Below are positions 38,043 through 49,643 of a DNA stretch of 64,000 bases, in pieces; positions within the stretch are counted from its first letter, which is position 1, and each line of letters opens with the position of its first letter. The translations under genes and the position numbers were made by a program. The DNA comes from Tetrahymena thermophila SB210. Its lineage: Eukaryota; Ciliophora; Oligohymenophorea; Hymenostomatida; Tetrahymenidae. A model generated the notes under the pieces. The model did no database searches, was not told where the DNA came from, and was given only the letters and a program-made list of their open reading frames with translations. The stretch is taken from NCBI RefSeq assembly GCF_000189635.1, contig NW_002476472.1, positions 124,001 through 188,000 on the forward strand, in the 5' to 3' direction.

Positions 38043-40318
38043 TCAACTAGATGGGTTGGATTCAATGAACCACTTGCACCATACTTAGAATCTCTTTTCG
38101 AGTTCTTCCCAGGCAGCTTTCTTTTAGTCAGCGCTTAAGAAAGAGTATTAAATAGAGTTGTAAGCACATAACTTTAAGTCCTTATAATCTATTTGAATTA
38201 ATTATAATAATAAAAATTATTAATTTATTTAAATTAAAAAAATAATTTTAGTTTATTTAGTAATATTAAGAATATTTTCTTACCTAATTAAGTACCGAAG
38301 GAGACAAAGAAGAAATCCATTGAAACTCCGTTGTATCCGAAGAAACCTGGATCATCGGGATTGATAGATACCTTAACTCCATAATTTAAGAAAGTTTTAA
38401 TTGGGTGTAATCTGATATCGTCGATATATTTAAGGATTTGGTTAGAAACAGGGCAAATTTCTAAACATATTTCATCGTTTTTAATCTTTTCAAGGAGGTA
38501 TGAGTGTTGAGAAAGGTTGATACCGTGACCAATACGCTTAGTACCAAGAAGTAAGACATCAAACAAGTTTGTGTTTTTTAATGTGTGTAAAGATTCACCA
38601 CCTTTATATTAAATTATTGTAAAGTTGAATAAAAGACCAATATAATATCTTTTAATTGATGAGAGAATAAATCGTGGGTATTTATGAAGGAAATTGACGG
38701 AATTCTTTAGAAAATTAAGATTACAGTATTATTAAACAAATTTATTTAAATATTTGGATTTAGTTGCATATTAACCTTTAATCATTTTCAAATATTTAAT
38801 TAAATATAGAGAAAAAGTGTAAATTTTTGTGGTTAAATGATTAATAGCAAGATTTAAAAAAGTGAAAACTTTAAGAAGTTATCTGGAAATTCTTGTTACT
38901 TTTCATCTATTAGTTTCAATCAGAAATTTCATTTTTCAAAAATTATTAGCTAAAGGCTTTTAAAATTATTTAAATGCAAATTTATTTTGTTTTTTATTAG
39001 CTTAATATTTTTTATATTGGTTCATTTTACTATTTATTTGTGACTAGCCTTGCTTAAAATAAGAATGCTATATTGCTAGTTATTTTTTTTTTCATTTTTT
39101 TTTTTCTAATTTCATTTTTGTCTTTCAAAATGTTTCAGATTTAACAAAAAAACTAAATTTATTTTTGTATCTAAAATTGAATATCATTTATTTACCATGG
39201 AAAACAAAGGGAAGTTCAACTCCGATTTCAGCTTGCATTTCCTTCATTTTAATCAAAGCTGGAGCCATTTCGAGCATAGTTTTGAAAGCATCTTCTTCTT
39301 AGACTAAATCGAAGGCGCAGATTAATTCAGGATGATGCTTCTTGGCAATTAAAGCATCTCTCATGTATTGTTCAATTTGATTGACATCCCACATCTTGAG
39401 ACCTTAAATGACAAGTTAGTAGGTAAAGTAAGGGTGCTCTGCTTTAACTTCGTTTAAAACCTTAGAATAAATTTCCATTTCTTCCTTGACAGTAAGATTA
39501 GAACCATCTTCGTTGAAAGTAAAACCTAAAAATGCTCTTGCTTCAATGTGAATAACTCCATCCTTAATGAAATTTTCAATATATTTTTTCAAGTATCTAG
39601 GGAAGTGTTCTCTGAAGTAGGTAACACCAGCAATGCTCATGATTTTCTTTTCAAAAGTTGCCCATATATTTTCTTTGGAAACCATCCTATCTTCTTCTTG
39701 AACAAAGAGGCACTTACGAATTTAAGCATCGAATTAACTCTTATCACTAGCTTTCTCTCTCTCTTCGCGCAAATTTTTGAATCCGGGCTCAGCCTTTTCA
39801 GCATTTTAGAAGTATTTGAAAGTAGATGTTTCTTGATTGAAATAAGTATTTTCATGGTATGCAAGTTCTTCCATAAACTAATTTAGATAAATTGGAAGAT
39901 GTTAGAAAATAAGTAAGAAAGATCAATTAAAAAAGTTAAAAGTCAGTCAGTAAATAATTTATGGCTGGATCAATGAGTGAATAAACTGGAATAAAAAAAT
40001 AGCTAGATAAATTTGAAATAGGCTTTAAAATCCTACCCAGTCAATGTCCATGCAACAGTCAGTGTGGATGTGTAAAACAGCTCCCTTAGGAAGTTTTTAT
40101 ATAGCTTTGAAAATACGAGATTCCTTTTCGAATTGTTCTCTATGCTTGAGAGTGTAGCCTTTATAGAAGGAGTCATCCTTGGTAGCTCTTTCACTAATCA
40201 AAATCTATCTGTAGAGTTTATTGGCTTCTTCTTCAAGTGGTGTAAAGGCAATTCCGTTGTATTTGGCAGTTGTTATTTCCCTTTCAAATTCTTATCTCTT
40301 CTTCAAGTAGTCTTCCAT
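38043..40318 (-). CDS. ADA2/ADGF-type adenosine deaminase
   Basis: Four exons on the minus strand: 40318-40037, 39877-39196, 38601-38284 and 38188-38043; 475 residues, ending in TGA. Phases (0, 1, 1) match at every junction. Hydrolytic deamination of adenosine to inosine is the family reaction. The zinc and catalytic residues of the superfamily are present: HIH (H83, H85), HGGE (H321, E324, the variant of HAGE), RIGHG (H347) and NPDDPG (D404, D405). Other family signatures are IHIEAR, CAFDLVQEED and LKLCAYNSIQYS near the C-terminus. Length fits ADA2-like enzymes. They are usually secreted, but this start (MEDYLKKRQEFERE) shows no signal peptide, so either the enzyme is intracellular or an upstream exon is missed. 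The 594-bp third-from-start intron (38602-39195) is unusually long for this window. The coding sequence is visibly richer in G+C than its introns. Likely role: purine salvage, since many ciliates depend on purine uptake (inference). Confidence 0.95.
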
Positions 40319-42977
40319 TTTATTTGTTAAGTTTTACAAGTAAGTAGGCTTTTTATCTTTTTTTTGCAATTTTTTAATTTTTAGTAAATTTTTTTTTTTA
40401 ATAATCAGCTTTTGCAATCAAAATGCCTATTTTTAAAGAGGGTGGAGGTAGACTCAAAATATATAGATTGTTTGCTTATTTAATTTTCTCTTTGAATCTT
40501 AATTAATAAATGAATAAATCAAAAAAATAAATAATACCCCGATTCTTACATGATTTAATAGATAAATACATCTATCTATCTATATGATTATTTATATTTC
40601 ATACTTGCTAATTGGAATCTATATATTTATATCAATCATAAATTAAAAAAATATACAAATAATCCTTACATTTAATACTTAATAAAAAAAGTTATTTTCA
40701 TAACAAAAACCTTGTCTGTGGTAAAATAAGCATATAATATCTCACATTAAACTCATTTCTTTTAGTTTTCAATATCACATATTTATCTTTCAATTAAAAA
40801 TAGCCTGAAATTTTATTTTTGCATTTCGCACTAATAATAAGATATATATTTATTTAGAGGATTAGTAGGTTTGTAACAATTTTACAGAAGCATAAAGAAC
40901 TCCTTTTAAATAATAAATAGTATTTTTATAGTTATATTCTATAACTCCTCTTTAATAATTAAATATTATCAATCGGTTTGTTAGTGTTCTAGTTAGTTAT
41001 ATGAATTCATAGCCATAATCTAAAATGAACTTTTATATATGATCATATTACTAACTAACTAACAATTAATTTTTAATATTTTATTTGTAAAGCTAAATTA
41101 GAACAAAAATTTGCTACTCATTCATCAAAATAACAAAAAAGAAAGAGATAAATTTTATTAATTTATTTACAATTGGAAAGAATCAAAATAGACAATAAGA
41201 AATCCAAATAAATTTTGGATGAAAGATAAATAAAGATGGTATGAAAAATATTTATAAAATCTAATTTTTCTTTGATTTAAATATAACCAAATTAATATTT
41301 GTAATCATTTATGTATATAAGAACATAATTTATAAGGCTTTATTTAGGAATGAATGTCCCCCAAATCAAATTTGAATCTATTAGGCTTACCTTTATAATA
41401 ACTAGTTCTATTTCTGTAACAAATACATTAAATACCGGATAAATTATATATTGCCAATTGAAAAATCCAATATTTTTTGACAATTTTTAGATTATTGTGT
41501 AAAAATTGAATAAAATTAATTTAAAATTATCGATACTTATTATTTATACAAATAATCTATAATATTCATTGATTAAAAATTAAATACATTAATATAAATT
41601 ATTATCTGCTAATTATGTCCCCCTATAATATCAATGCAATTAGCTTACCTTTTTATTTGCTTACTTTAAAATTTATTCAGTAAAAATACAACACTAAAAT
41701 GAGTAAAGTCCAAAAAATAATATTCAAAAAATTTGTAAATTAAATATCAAAGTATATTTTCAAGGAAAAAGTAATACTTTTTATTGTTTATTTAAAAAAA
41801 AATGATAGTTTATAATCGATTTTTTTAAAAAGTAATAATTATTTAAGAATTGAGTTAATGTCCCCCCTAAATTAATATAAACTAAGCTTATCTTTTTAAC
41901 CACTAAATTATATATTTTTCAGTAATAATATTGAATGGATTATATTTCTTAATTAACATATAGTAGTTATAGAACTATGTTATTGTAAAAACATCTTAGT
42001 TATATTAGCTAATACCTTCTAGATTAAATATAGATATATAAAATTTAATTACTGATTTCTTATGAAAATAATTTGAAATTTATATTATATATATTTCTTT
42101 GTAAATACTCTTAAATACCAAGAAATAGGATATATTTAAAACTAATTATAACTTTAAAATAGCATTTATGATTTCAATTAATTTACTAAAAACAACTTTA
42201 CTATGTAATAAGCAATATTTTATGATAAAACATGAATATCCTTTTCAATTTATGAGAAAATCACTTAAATAAATGAAAAATTTATATTTAAATGGAAAAT
42301 ATAGTTAATAAAATTTCTATCAGTGCTAATAGATAGATAGATAAGTAAATAAATATGCAAACTAATAATTAATACAAATATATATTGTGAAATAACACAG
42401 ATTTAAAGAAATTTATAAAATAAAGATTTTATATTTATATTTCAAATTTAAATTTAAAGTATAAAATTAATTAATTAGATAAACAGGCAGATAATAGGTT
42501 ATTTTTAATTGGTTATTTTCTAAATAGTAAATTATTAACATATTATTTTATAATAAAAATATAAAAGTTTAAAAGTAATTTATTATAATTTCTAAGCTGT
42601 AGATTTATTTGTTTTTTCTGTTTTAGCTAAATATTCTAATTACCTTTTACAATAAATTTACAGAAGTTTATATTTTTTATCACTTAATCTGATCATATTT
42701 AGTCATCTATATATTTATCGCACATATTTATATATCTTATAAAATAAATTAGATATGATTAAGTGATTTATTTATAAATAAGAAATATTAAGTATTTAAC
42801 TATTTATCAATAGCTAGTTCATTTTTTTTGGAATTTCAAAAAAATTTTTAACTTTAAGTTTCTTATGTTTTATATTAAATTTAGAATTAATTTAATTTAT
42901 TCATAAAAATACCAAAAATAAAAAAATTATTTCATTTGTATTTTAGTTTCATTAAAATAAAAAAAATAAACCAAAAA
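40319..42977. other. Long non-coding interval with repeated C5-tract motif
   Basis: 2.7 kb with no supported gene. It contains a short CTAT microsatellite near 40570-40585, an AGAT run near 42330, and the three copies of a GTCCCCC...GCTTACC motif annotated separately. It presumably includes the 5' flank of the adenosine deaminase gene. Confidence 0.5.
41356..41892. repeat. Three copies of a GTCCCCC - spacer - GCTTACC element
   Basis: GTCCCCC starts at 41356, 41617 and 41860, each preceded by A/T and ATG or AATG. GCTTACC (GCTTATC in the third) starts 29, 26 and 26 bases further on (41385, 41643, 41886), followed by TTT. On the other strand it reads GGTAAGC ... GGGGGACAT. Copies are 261 and 243 bp apart and the sequence between copies is not obviously conserved. 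C5 tracts are very rare in the surrounding DNA, so the recurrence is unlikely to be chance. Function unknown: it could be a protein-binding site, a replication or amplification element, or part of a small RNA family. Confidence 0.6.
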
Positions 42978-43049
42978 AGGGACCTGCCAGGATTGAACCG
43001 GCGACCTAAGGATTTGCAGTCCTCCGCTCTGCCACTGAGCTAAAGCCCC
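42978..43049 (-). tRNA. tRNA-Cys (anticodon GCA), isolated copy
   Basis: A full 72-nt cloverleaf on the minus strand. The acceptor GGGGCTT pairs with AGGTCCC, the discriminator is U, the anticodon loop CTGCAAA reads GCA, and there is no intron. An A-run on the plus strand just left of it gives the pol III T-run terminator. The T-stem is GCCGG/CTGGC, with a G-U pair, as in the copy at 48699; the other six copies have a G-C pair there. It lies 4.7 kb from the array of seven. Confidence 0.97.
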
Positions 43050-43948
43050 TTTGACATTAGACTTAAAGAAGAATTTAAAAATTTACTTAGGTGTGAGTAA
43101 TATATGATTTGAGTTTTTATTTAATTTTTGATTTATTAAAAGATTAATCTAATATTAATGGTTAAGGCATAAATTATGAATTAATTTTCATAAAGCGCTT
43201 TATAATAATTATCAGTTTTAATATAATGTAAAATTTAGTTAATTAATATTAGAAAATAAGCCAATTATAAAGTATAATAGATTTATTCTTAACATATTTA
43301 ATTTTATTTATAAAGATTAAGCTTTAAATAAACACATTTATTTTAGCTATGAATTTTGATAAAGGCATTTATGAAATATTAGATTGATTTACTTATTTTT
43401 TATTTGTTAATTTAATTCTTTTATAAAAGAAAATTCCTATTTCTCCCTTGTTAAGTATTTATTTATTTACGGCAACTATTATAAATATGAAGAACTTAAT
43501 TAAAGAAATAAAATAATATTTATAATGTGAATATAATTTATATTTTAAATATGAATTTAAGTAATATCTATTATTATATTTTTTTAATTATTTTGAGGAA
43601 ATCTGTTGAATTTTGTTTTTATTAATTTAATAAAAAATATTTTGAAAAAAATTTAAAAATATGAAAAATAAATAATCTATTTTTTTAATCTATTTAATTA
43701 ATAAATAAATTATGAAAAGTATTTAATATAGTTTAAAATTTTTAAATTAAGTATTAAAAAAATATATTTCTTAGTAATAGCTGAGCTATGAAATATTCTT
43801 GTTAGATAATTAATTTTATTTATTTAAAAAATTTTTTTTTAAATAAGATTTACATTCAATTATATATAAAAATTCCTTTTTTTCATCTTTTCTTATTTTC
43901 AATTGGTTTCAAGTAAAAAGTAAATTGAATTTAAATAGAAATTAAAAA
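43050..43948. other. Intergenic A/T-rich region
   Basis: About 900 bp between the tRNA-Cys and the leucine-rich-repeat-like gene. I see no gene; likely promoter sequence for the latter lies at the right end. Confidence 0.55.
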
Positions 43949-46864
43949 ATGGATGATATAAAAGTGAGAGAATATAATTTGTTGAAAATCAAACTTCGAA
44001 ACAAAAAAAATCAAGAAGAAGTTATAAATTAGCTAAAAATTTAATAAAATATAGAAGAATTGTAAATATCTGTAAAAAATTGTGAAGAGGGAGGAGAATT
44101 ATTAAATTAAATTTCATCTCATTTTCAATATTTACAAAATTTGAAATAATTGTCTTACAATCTAGATAATTTACTAAATCTTGATATTTGCTTTATATTC
44201 AAAGATTTGAATAAATTCACTAATTTGAATATCTTATCTATAAGGTTAAAGAAAAATATTAGTTATCAATAAAATCATGACGGTTTTAATTTAGGATAAT
44301 GTCTTTCTAGCCTTACACGATTAAAGATTTTAAAATTAGATCTTTATCTTCTCTATTCTTCTTAATTTTAGGAATGTTTTTAAATGTTATAAGCATATTA
44401 ATAATTTAAAGTACTGAAAAGTCTTCAAATAAAACTAAGATATTTGCCAAGGAATTATTCAACGCTGTATGAAATAGTAGACGGAATTTCTAACTTGCAA
44501 AGCTTAGAAGATTTTGATTTTCAATTAGGGATAAACATTTGTGGAAACTCTGGATTTGATAAATTAATTGAGGAAATCTTTTATTTAGTAAATCTAAAAA
44601 CTTTGTTTCTGAAACTTAAAGATTGTTAGTATTTTGGAAGAAATGTAAATCGTTTTCTGCAAATTATAAAAAATTTATAAAAACTAGAAGAATTAACTCT
44701 AAAGCTTCCAAATCAAGTTTTAAAGTAAAATAACTTTGTTAAAGAGTTGGAATCTTTAAGCAATTTAAAAAAATTAAACTATAAATCTTAGAATTTAGAT
44801 TTTTAAGCAGCATAGCAACAGTTATAGCAAATATCTCAATTAAAAAATTTAGACAACACAAAGCTGATTATAAGAATAGAGAGCGAAAGCATGTAGAAAA
44901 ATTAATTTTAGATAATTTAAGACTAATTTTAAAATATTTCTAATTTAACTAAATTGAACTTGTCTTTCCCTCCAAACAGTTAGATTTTACTAGTTGATCT
45001 TATGAATTTTTTAATTTGTCTTCAAAATAACTAAAAACTTGAAAAAATAGATATAAAGTTTTCTTTAGCTAACTAAGAAGAGTTTTACAAGGAAGAGCCT
45101 GAATAATAATTTCAACTTCCTCTTAATTCTTTAAAGCATTTCAAACTTATGATAATTTAAACATGGAATAAAAAAGATTATGGAAGAATAAATAAGCTAC
45201 TGTCTATTTTTAAAAGTTAAACTTAATTAGAAAGTTTCGATTTTTATGTTTCAAGAATTAATTAATTAGATAATTTTGGAAAGATACATTTAGGAGATGT
45301 ATTGAGTGAAATGGACAACTTAAAATTTTTAAAACTAGACATAGGTTAGTAGTATTTTATAGAAAAAAAATAGATTTTTTCTGATTTAAAAAGAAAATAA
45401 AAGCTAGAAAAATTAGCAATTCAAATTATGAGGTCATATGAACTTAATGGTGAGCACCTCTAATATCTAGGATAGTCGCTGAGCTACTTACAAAATCTTA
45501 AGGAATTAGATTTAAATATTGTTGGAAATTCACTTGATTTTGATTCACAAGGAATAATTTTGTTTAGTCAAGGGTTTAAGTAGCTGTAATAATTGAAAAC
45601 ACTTACTTTAAAATTTAATAAAATAAATTTAGGCTTTCCATCTATTTATCCTATACTATTGTAAATTCATGAGCTCAAAAAATTAAGATATCTTTACTTT
45701 ATGTTCAGAGGAATAAGTACTGCAGATGTTTAATAAGAAATTTTGCCAGACATCATCTTTCCATAAGAAATTAAGTCTATTAGTATTGTGTTGAGGGAGG
45801 GCAAGACAGAGTTTAATTGCATAAAAGGATTATTTGAAGGATTTAAGAGTCTTGTAAACTTAAATATTTTGAAACTATAAATAAATTTAAAGCAAATTGA
45901 ACTAGAAGAAATAAAATATATTGAAAACATATTAGCTAATTTGACAGCCCTATAAATCTTAGAACTAGATTTTGCTTAAGGCAGTATAATTTATCTTATG
46001 AATATGATTAAAAGATTTTATCAATTAGAACAATTAACATTTATTGATTTATTTACCAATTTTGAATTCTACTACTCTTCACTATATAGGTCAATATATC
46101 AAAAAGTATTGTATCCTGAATAAATTAAACATAATATTTAATTGACTTATAGTTATTTTTAATAATTAAACAAGTAGGATTAGGATATATTTAAAGAAAT
46201 TTTCTTAAATAATGATATTAGAAATTTTGAATTTGAATATTCTGTTCCTTAAAAATTTACAGATGAATAGGCTTTCTATTTATTTTCAAATATGAGCTTA
46301 TTATCCAATCTTAAAATTCTCAAATTAAAATTTAAAAACTAACCTTAATTTAGTTTAACTTCGTTTGAAGTAATTGCTTAAGCTCTTTCTACTCTAAAAA
46401 ATTTAGAGTCTCTTAATCTACAAATCAAAAAGCTCAATTACTATTATGATTTTATAGACCTAAAACCTATTTTTATTTAACTTTACTCTCTATAATAATT
46501 GAAAGATTTAAGATTTAAATTCATTGATTTTTCAGCTGAAGAAGAAGTTCTAAAAGTTATGTTTGATGCTATCGGTAATTTGAAAAATTTAAATAACCTT
46601 AAATTGTTTATGTTTCAAAGTTTTAAGTTAGAAAATACTTTAAACTCTATCAAATAAATGTTCTAAAGCCTTGCATCTCTAAAAAAAATTTATTTCTATT
46701 TAAATATCGATCAATAAAATTAATTAAACTTAATATCATTCTTATAAAGTTTTAAGCACTTTTAAATGGTAAAATAAATCAGTACAGTTTGGAATTCATA
46801 TAATTAACAAAGAATATTGCTTAAAATTCCAAAGTTAGTTGAGATAAAAAATATTTAAATTTGA
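43949..46864 (+). CDS. Leucine-rich-repeat-like cytoplasmic protein
   Basis: A single exon of 2,916 nt, 971 residues, ATG at 43949 and TGA at 46862. No signal peptide or membrane segment is seen. The protein consists almost entirely of degenerate leucine-rich-like repeats of irregular length, visible as NLKxLxLxL, LKNLDxTKL, NLKELDLNI, LKTLTLKFN and NLNNLKLFM, separated by Phe/Gln/Asn-rich stretches. Large expanded families of such LRR-like proteins without other domains are typical of Tetrahymena. It probably forms a solenoid scaffold for protein binding; partner and pathway cannot be read from the sequence. Cysteine is rare, unlike the neighbouring families. Confidence 0.88.
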
Positions 46865-47795
46865 ATAACTTTTATTAGAAGTTTGTTTTTGCTATTTTAT
46901 TTTGAAATATATTTAATCTACGAATTAAAAATTACAATATATGTAAATCACTTTTCAAAATATAAAAATTACTTAATTTTTCATTTTATTTTAATTTAAT
47001 TATTTGATTACAAAATTCATTTTTTAAAAACTTAAATTAATAAAAATATATTTAAAATAATTAACGTAACTTCGACTTTACAATTTTAGTGAAAAAATTT
47101 AAAGATATCTAATATTTAAATAATAAAACAATAATCTATTAAATAGCAAACACTATTTCTTTGGTATGCTTGATATTTAATGTTAGTTAATTCATCTCGT
47201 TATATAAAATTCAAATCAGCTTTAATATAACAAACTAATATAAAAATACATTCAAATCCAGAATTTTCATTTAATAATTTGAGCTTTAGAAGATATATTG
47301 GCTATTTTTTTATTTAAATAATACTTGTTTAAATAAATATCACTAATTGATAATTCTTTTGTACCTGATATACTTTTTTTATGAATTTATTTTCATTACA
47401 ATTTTTTTTAGGGAAATTCGGTGTTTTTCCTTTATTAAAAAAATTCATAAAATTTCAAGTAAGGACCTAAATATATGAACCTTAGAATAAGTTGATATAT
47501 GGTAAAATTATATTTTATTTATAGAGCAAGAAAATTTTATTAAATATAAATGCTTTTAACTAAAAATATTCAATAAATTAATTTTAAAATACTCAAAAGA
47601 GATATTCAACATTGATTTTAAAAATCAAAATAGAATTAAAATTATAATTAATAAAAAATATATTTTTGATTATATTTTTTAATTATCAAAATTAATCATA
47701 AAAATAAAAGTAGATTTGTGTATTAAATATTTCCATTAAAATTTTTTTTTTTCAATTAATATGACTTTCATTTTTCTCTAAAAATAGATTTAAAA
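46865..47795. other. Intergenic A/T-rich region
   Basis: About 930 bp between the LRR-like gene and the tRNA-Cys array. No gene or other signal is recognised. Confidence 0.6.
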
Positions 47796-47867
47796 AGGGA
47801 CCTGCCGGGATTGAACCGGCGACCTAAGGATTTGCAGTCCTCCGCTCTGCCACTGAGCTAAAGCCCC
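47796..47867 (-). tRNA. tRNA-Cys (GCA), array copy 1
   Basis: A 72-nt cloverleaf with anticodon GCA, T-stem GCCGG/CCGGC, discriminator U and a pol III T-run immediately downstream on the minus strand. The body is identical to array copies 2-6. Confidence 0.97.
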
Positions 47868-47945
47868 CGTCTCATTAGTTTTTAATTTGTTTTATTAGAT
47901 TATTTAAATAGGTTTTTTTTAAATATATTTTATAAACTATTAAAA

Positions 47946-48017
47946 AGGGACCTGCCGGGATTGAACCGGCGACCTAAGGATTTGCAGTCCTCCGCTCTGC
48001 CACTGAGCTAAAGCCCC
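47946..48017 (-). tRNA. tRNA-Cys (GCA), array copy 2
   Basis: Body identical to copy 1; the terminator T-run is five bases on the minus strand. Confidence 0.97.
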
Positions 48018-48097
48018 TGTTTCGATATTATATAACTTATTATATTTGATTATTTAAACATATTAATTTTAAAATCTATTTTAATATTTTGTAAAAA

Positions 48098-48169
48098 AGG
48101 GACCTGCCGGGATTGAACCGGCGACCTAAGGATTTGCAGTCCTCCGCTCTGCCACTGAGCTAAAGCCCC
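48098..48169 (-). tRNA. tRNA-Cys (GCA), array copy 3
   Basis: Body identical to copy 1. Its 3' spacer belongs to the TTTAAACAT type that recurs beside copy 5. Confidence 0.97.
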
Positions 48170-48247
48170 CGTTACAAAATTTATAAGTATTAATAAGTAG
48201 ATTTTTTAAAGATATTATTTTTAAGTTTATTTTTTTATTTCATAAAA

Positions 48248-48319
48248 AGGGACCTGCCGGGATTGAACCGGCGACCTAAGGATTTGCAGTCCTCCGCTCT
48301 GCCACTGAGCTAAAGCCCC
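48248..48319 (-). tRNA. tRNA-Cys (GCA), array copy 4
   Basis: Body identical to copy 1. Its 3' spacer is of the AAGTAGATTTTTT type that recurs beside copy 6. Confidence 0.97.
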
Positions 48320-48398
48320 CGTCACAACATTATTTAATTTATTTTATTTGATTATTTAAACATGTTAATTTTAAAATCTATTTTAATATTTCATAAAA

Positions 48399-48470
48399 AG
48401 GGACCTGCCGGGATTGAACCGGCGACCTAAGGATTTGCAGTCCTCCGCTCTGCCACTGAGCTAAAGCCCC
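48399..48470 (-). tRNA. tRNA-Cys (GCA), array copy 5
   Basis: Body identical to copy 1. Its 3' spacer resembles that of copy 3, supporting a two-gene duplication. Confidence 0.97.
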
Positions 48471-48545
48471 AGTCTCAACTTTTATGAGTATTGATAAGTA
48501 GATTTTTTAAATTCCTTTATTTGAAATGCAGATAATAAATTAAAA

Positions 48546-48617
48546 AGGGACCTGCCGGGATTGAACCGGCGACCTAAGGATTTGCAGTCCTCCGCTCTGC
48601 CACTGAGCTAAAGCCCC
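48546..48617 (-). tRNA. tRNA-Cys (GCA), array copy 6
   Basis: Body identical to copy 1. Its 3' spacer resembles that of copy 4. Confidence 0.97.
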
Positions 48618-48698
48618 CATCTCAATAGATTTTAAATATTTTAAAAAGATTATTTAAATTGATTAATTGATTTAAAAAAAATTAATAAATTAAAAAAA

Positions 48699-48770
48699 AG
48701 GGACCTGCCAGGATTGAACCGGCGACCTAAGGATTTGCAGTCCTCCGCTCTGCCACTGAGCTAAAGCCCC
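48699..48770 (-). tRNA. tRNA-Cys (GCA), array copy 7 (edge variant)
   Basis: Differs from copies 1-6 by one base that turns a T-stem G-C pair into G-U, exactly as in the isolated copy at 42978. It is the 5'-most gene of the array in transcription order. The T-run terminator is eight bases. Confidence 0.97.
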
Positions 48771-49643
48771 TTTTTCAAAATAAATGGTTTTCAGTGGAAA
48801 ATTATTATTAATAAATAATCAACTGATTTTGTACCCCAAATTAAATAAAAAAGCTATTCATTGAGATAGTTTCAATAAATTGCAATTTAAAATGAAATTT
48901 TTTACATAAATATTTTTATAAATTGATTGATAATTAGAAAAAACATTTAAAGAAATATGAATTTAATTTAAAAAGCTTATAAATATACAAAATCTATTAT
49001 GTCTTAAATATGAAAAGCAAACATAAAATTTGGTTATATTTTAATTACATTTTTTAAAAAGTTAAAATTAAAAATTTATAATATACAATAAGATAAATAA
49101 ATGATTGAATGAATAGATATTTATTATTTATTTATTTTAAATTTATTTCAACTTAATAAATTTTTATAAAATTTGAAGGTTTAATTAACTGTTTGTAAAT
49201 AGTTTTGAGAAATATTAATGAATTTTTTCATAAATAATATACATATATATACTTTTCATTTGTTTGCTTGATTGCTTGTATATTGAGTAATGATATCAAT
49301 CTCTTATTTATAAGAAATAAATAATTTACAATGAAATCAAATTGATTTATTTTATTATTTATTAATATTAGATTGATTATAATACATACAATTAATCATT
49401 CTATTTATTATTTTTTATATGTCAACTTGTTTGCTTATTAATTTATTTATTATTTTTAATTTTTGTTTGATTAGATCAATCAATAATTCATTCATTCATT
49501 CAATCTATCATGCAATCGAGATTAAAAGAAAGATGCTTTCTGAATGCAATAAATAAAAGTAAAAGATAAGAAAATAAATCAAATACTTATTTAATTTAAG
49601 GAAGAGATATAATCAAATAATATATAAAGACTGAAAGGGGAAA
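48771..49643. other. Intergenic A/T-rich region upstream of alpha-adaptin
   Basis: About 870 bp with no gene; many short AATAAATAA and ATTCATTC runs. It contains the alpha-adaptin promoter and leader by position. Confidence 0.55.

Larger units (their letters stand above)
47796..48770 (-). repeat. Tandem array of seven tRNA-Cys(GCA) genes
   Basis: Seven tRNA-Cys genes, all on the minus strand, start 150, 152, 150, 151, 147 and 153 bp apart. The 72-bp tRNA bodies are identical except one T-stem base. Spacers of about 75-81 bp fall into two related types that alternate: 48018-48097 resembles 48320-48398 (shared TTTGATTATTTAAACAT and TTAATTTTAAAATCTATTTT), and 48170-48247 resembles 48471-48545 (shared ATAAGTAGATTTTTTAAA). 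This indicates duplication of a two-gene block of about 300 bp within the array. Each gene has an A-run (T-run on its own strand) at its 3' end for termination. Confidence 0.95.

Noticed and set aside
39548..39886. Plus-strand ORF of 112 codons
   Set aside because: Antisense of exon 2 of the adenosine deaminase gene, which has motifs and consistent splicing on the other strand.
41356..41867. C5 tracts as internal telomere repeats (CCCCAA) or the Tetrahymena chromosome breakage sequence
   Set aside because: No CCCCAA tandem run is present and the 15-bp breakage motif was not seen; each C-tract is single and paired with GCTTACC.
47796..48770. CRISPR-like array: identical repeats at regular spacing with differing spacers
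   Set aside because: The repeats are complete tRNA-Cys cloverleaves with pol III terminators; the spacers are A/T-rich and partly duplicated, and the organism is a eukaryote.
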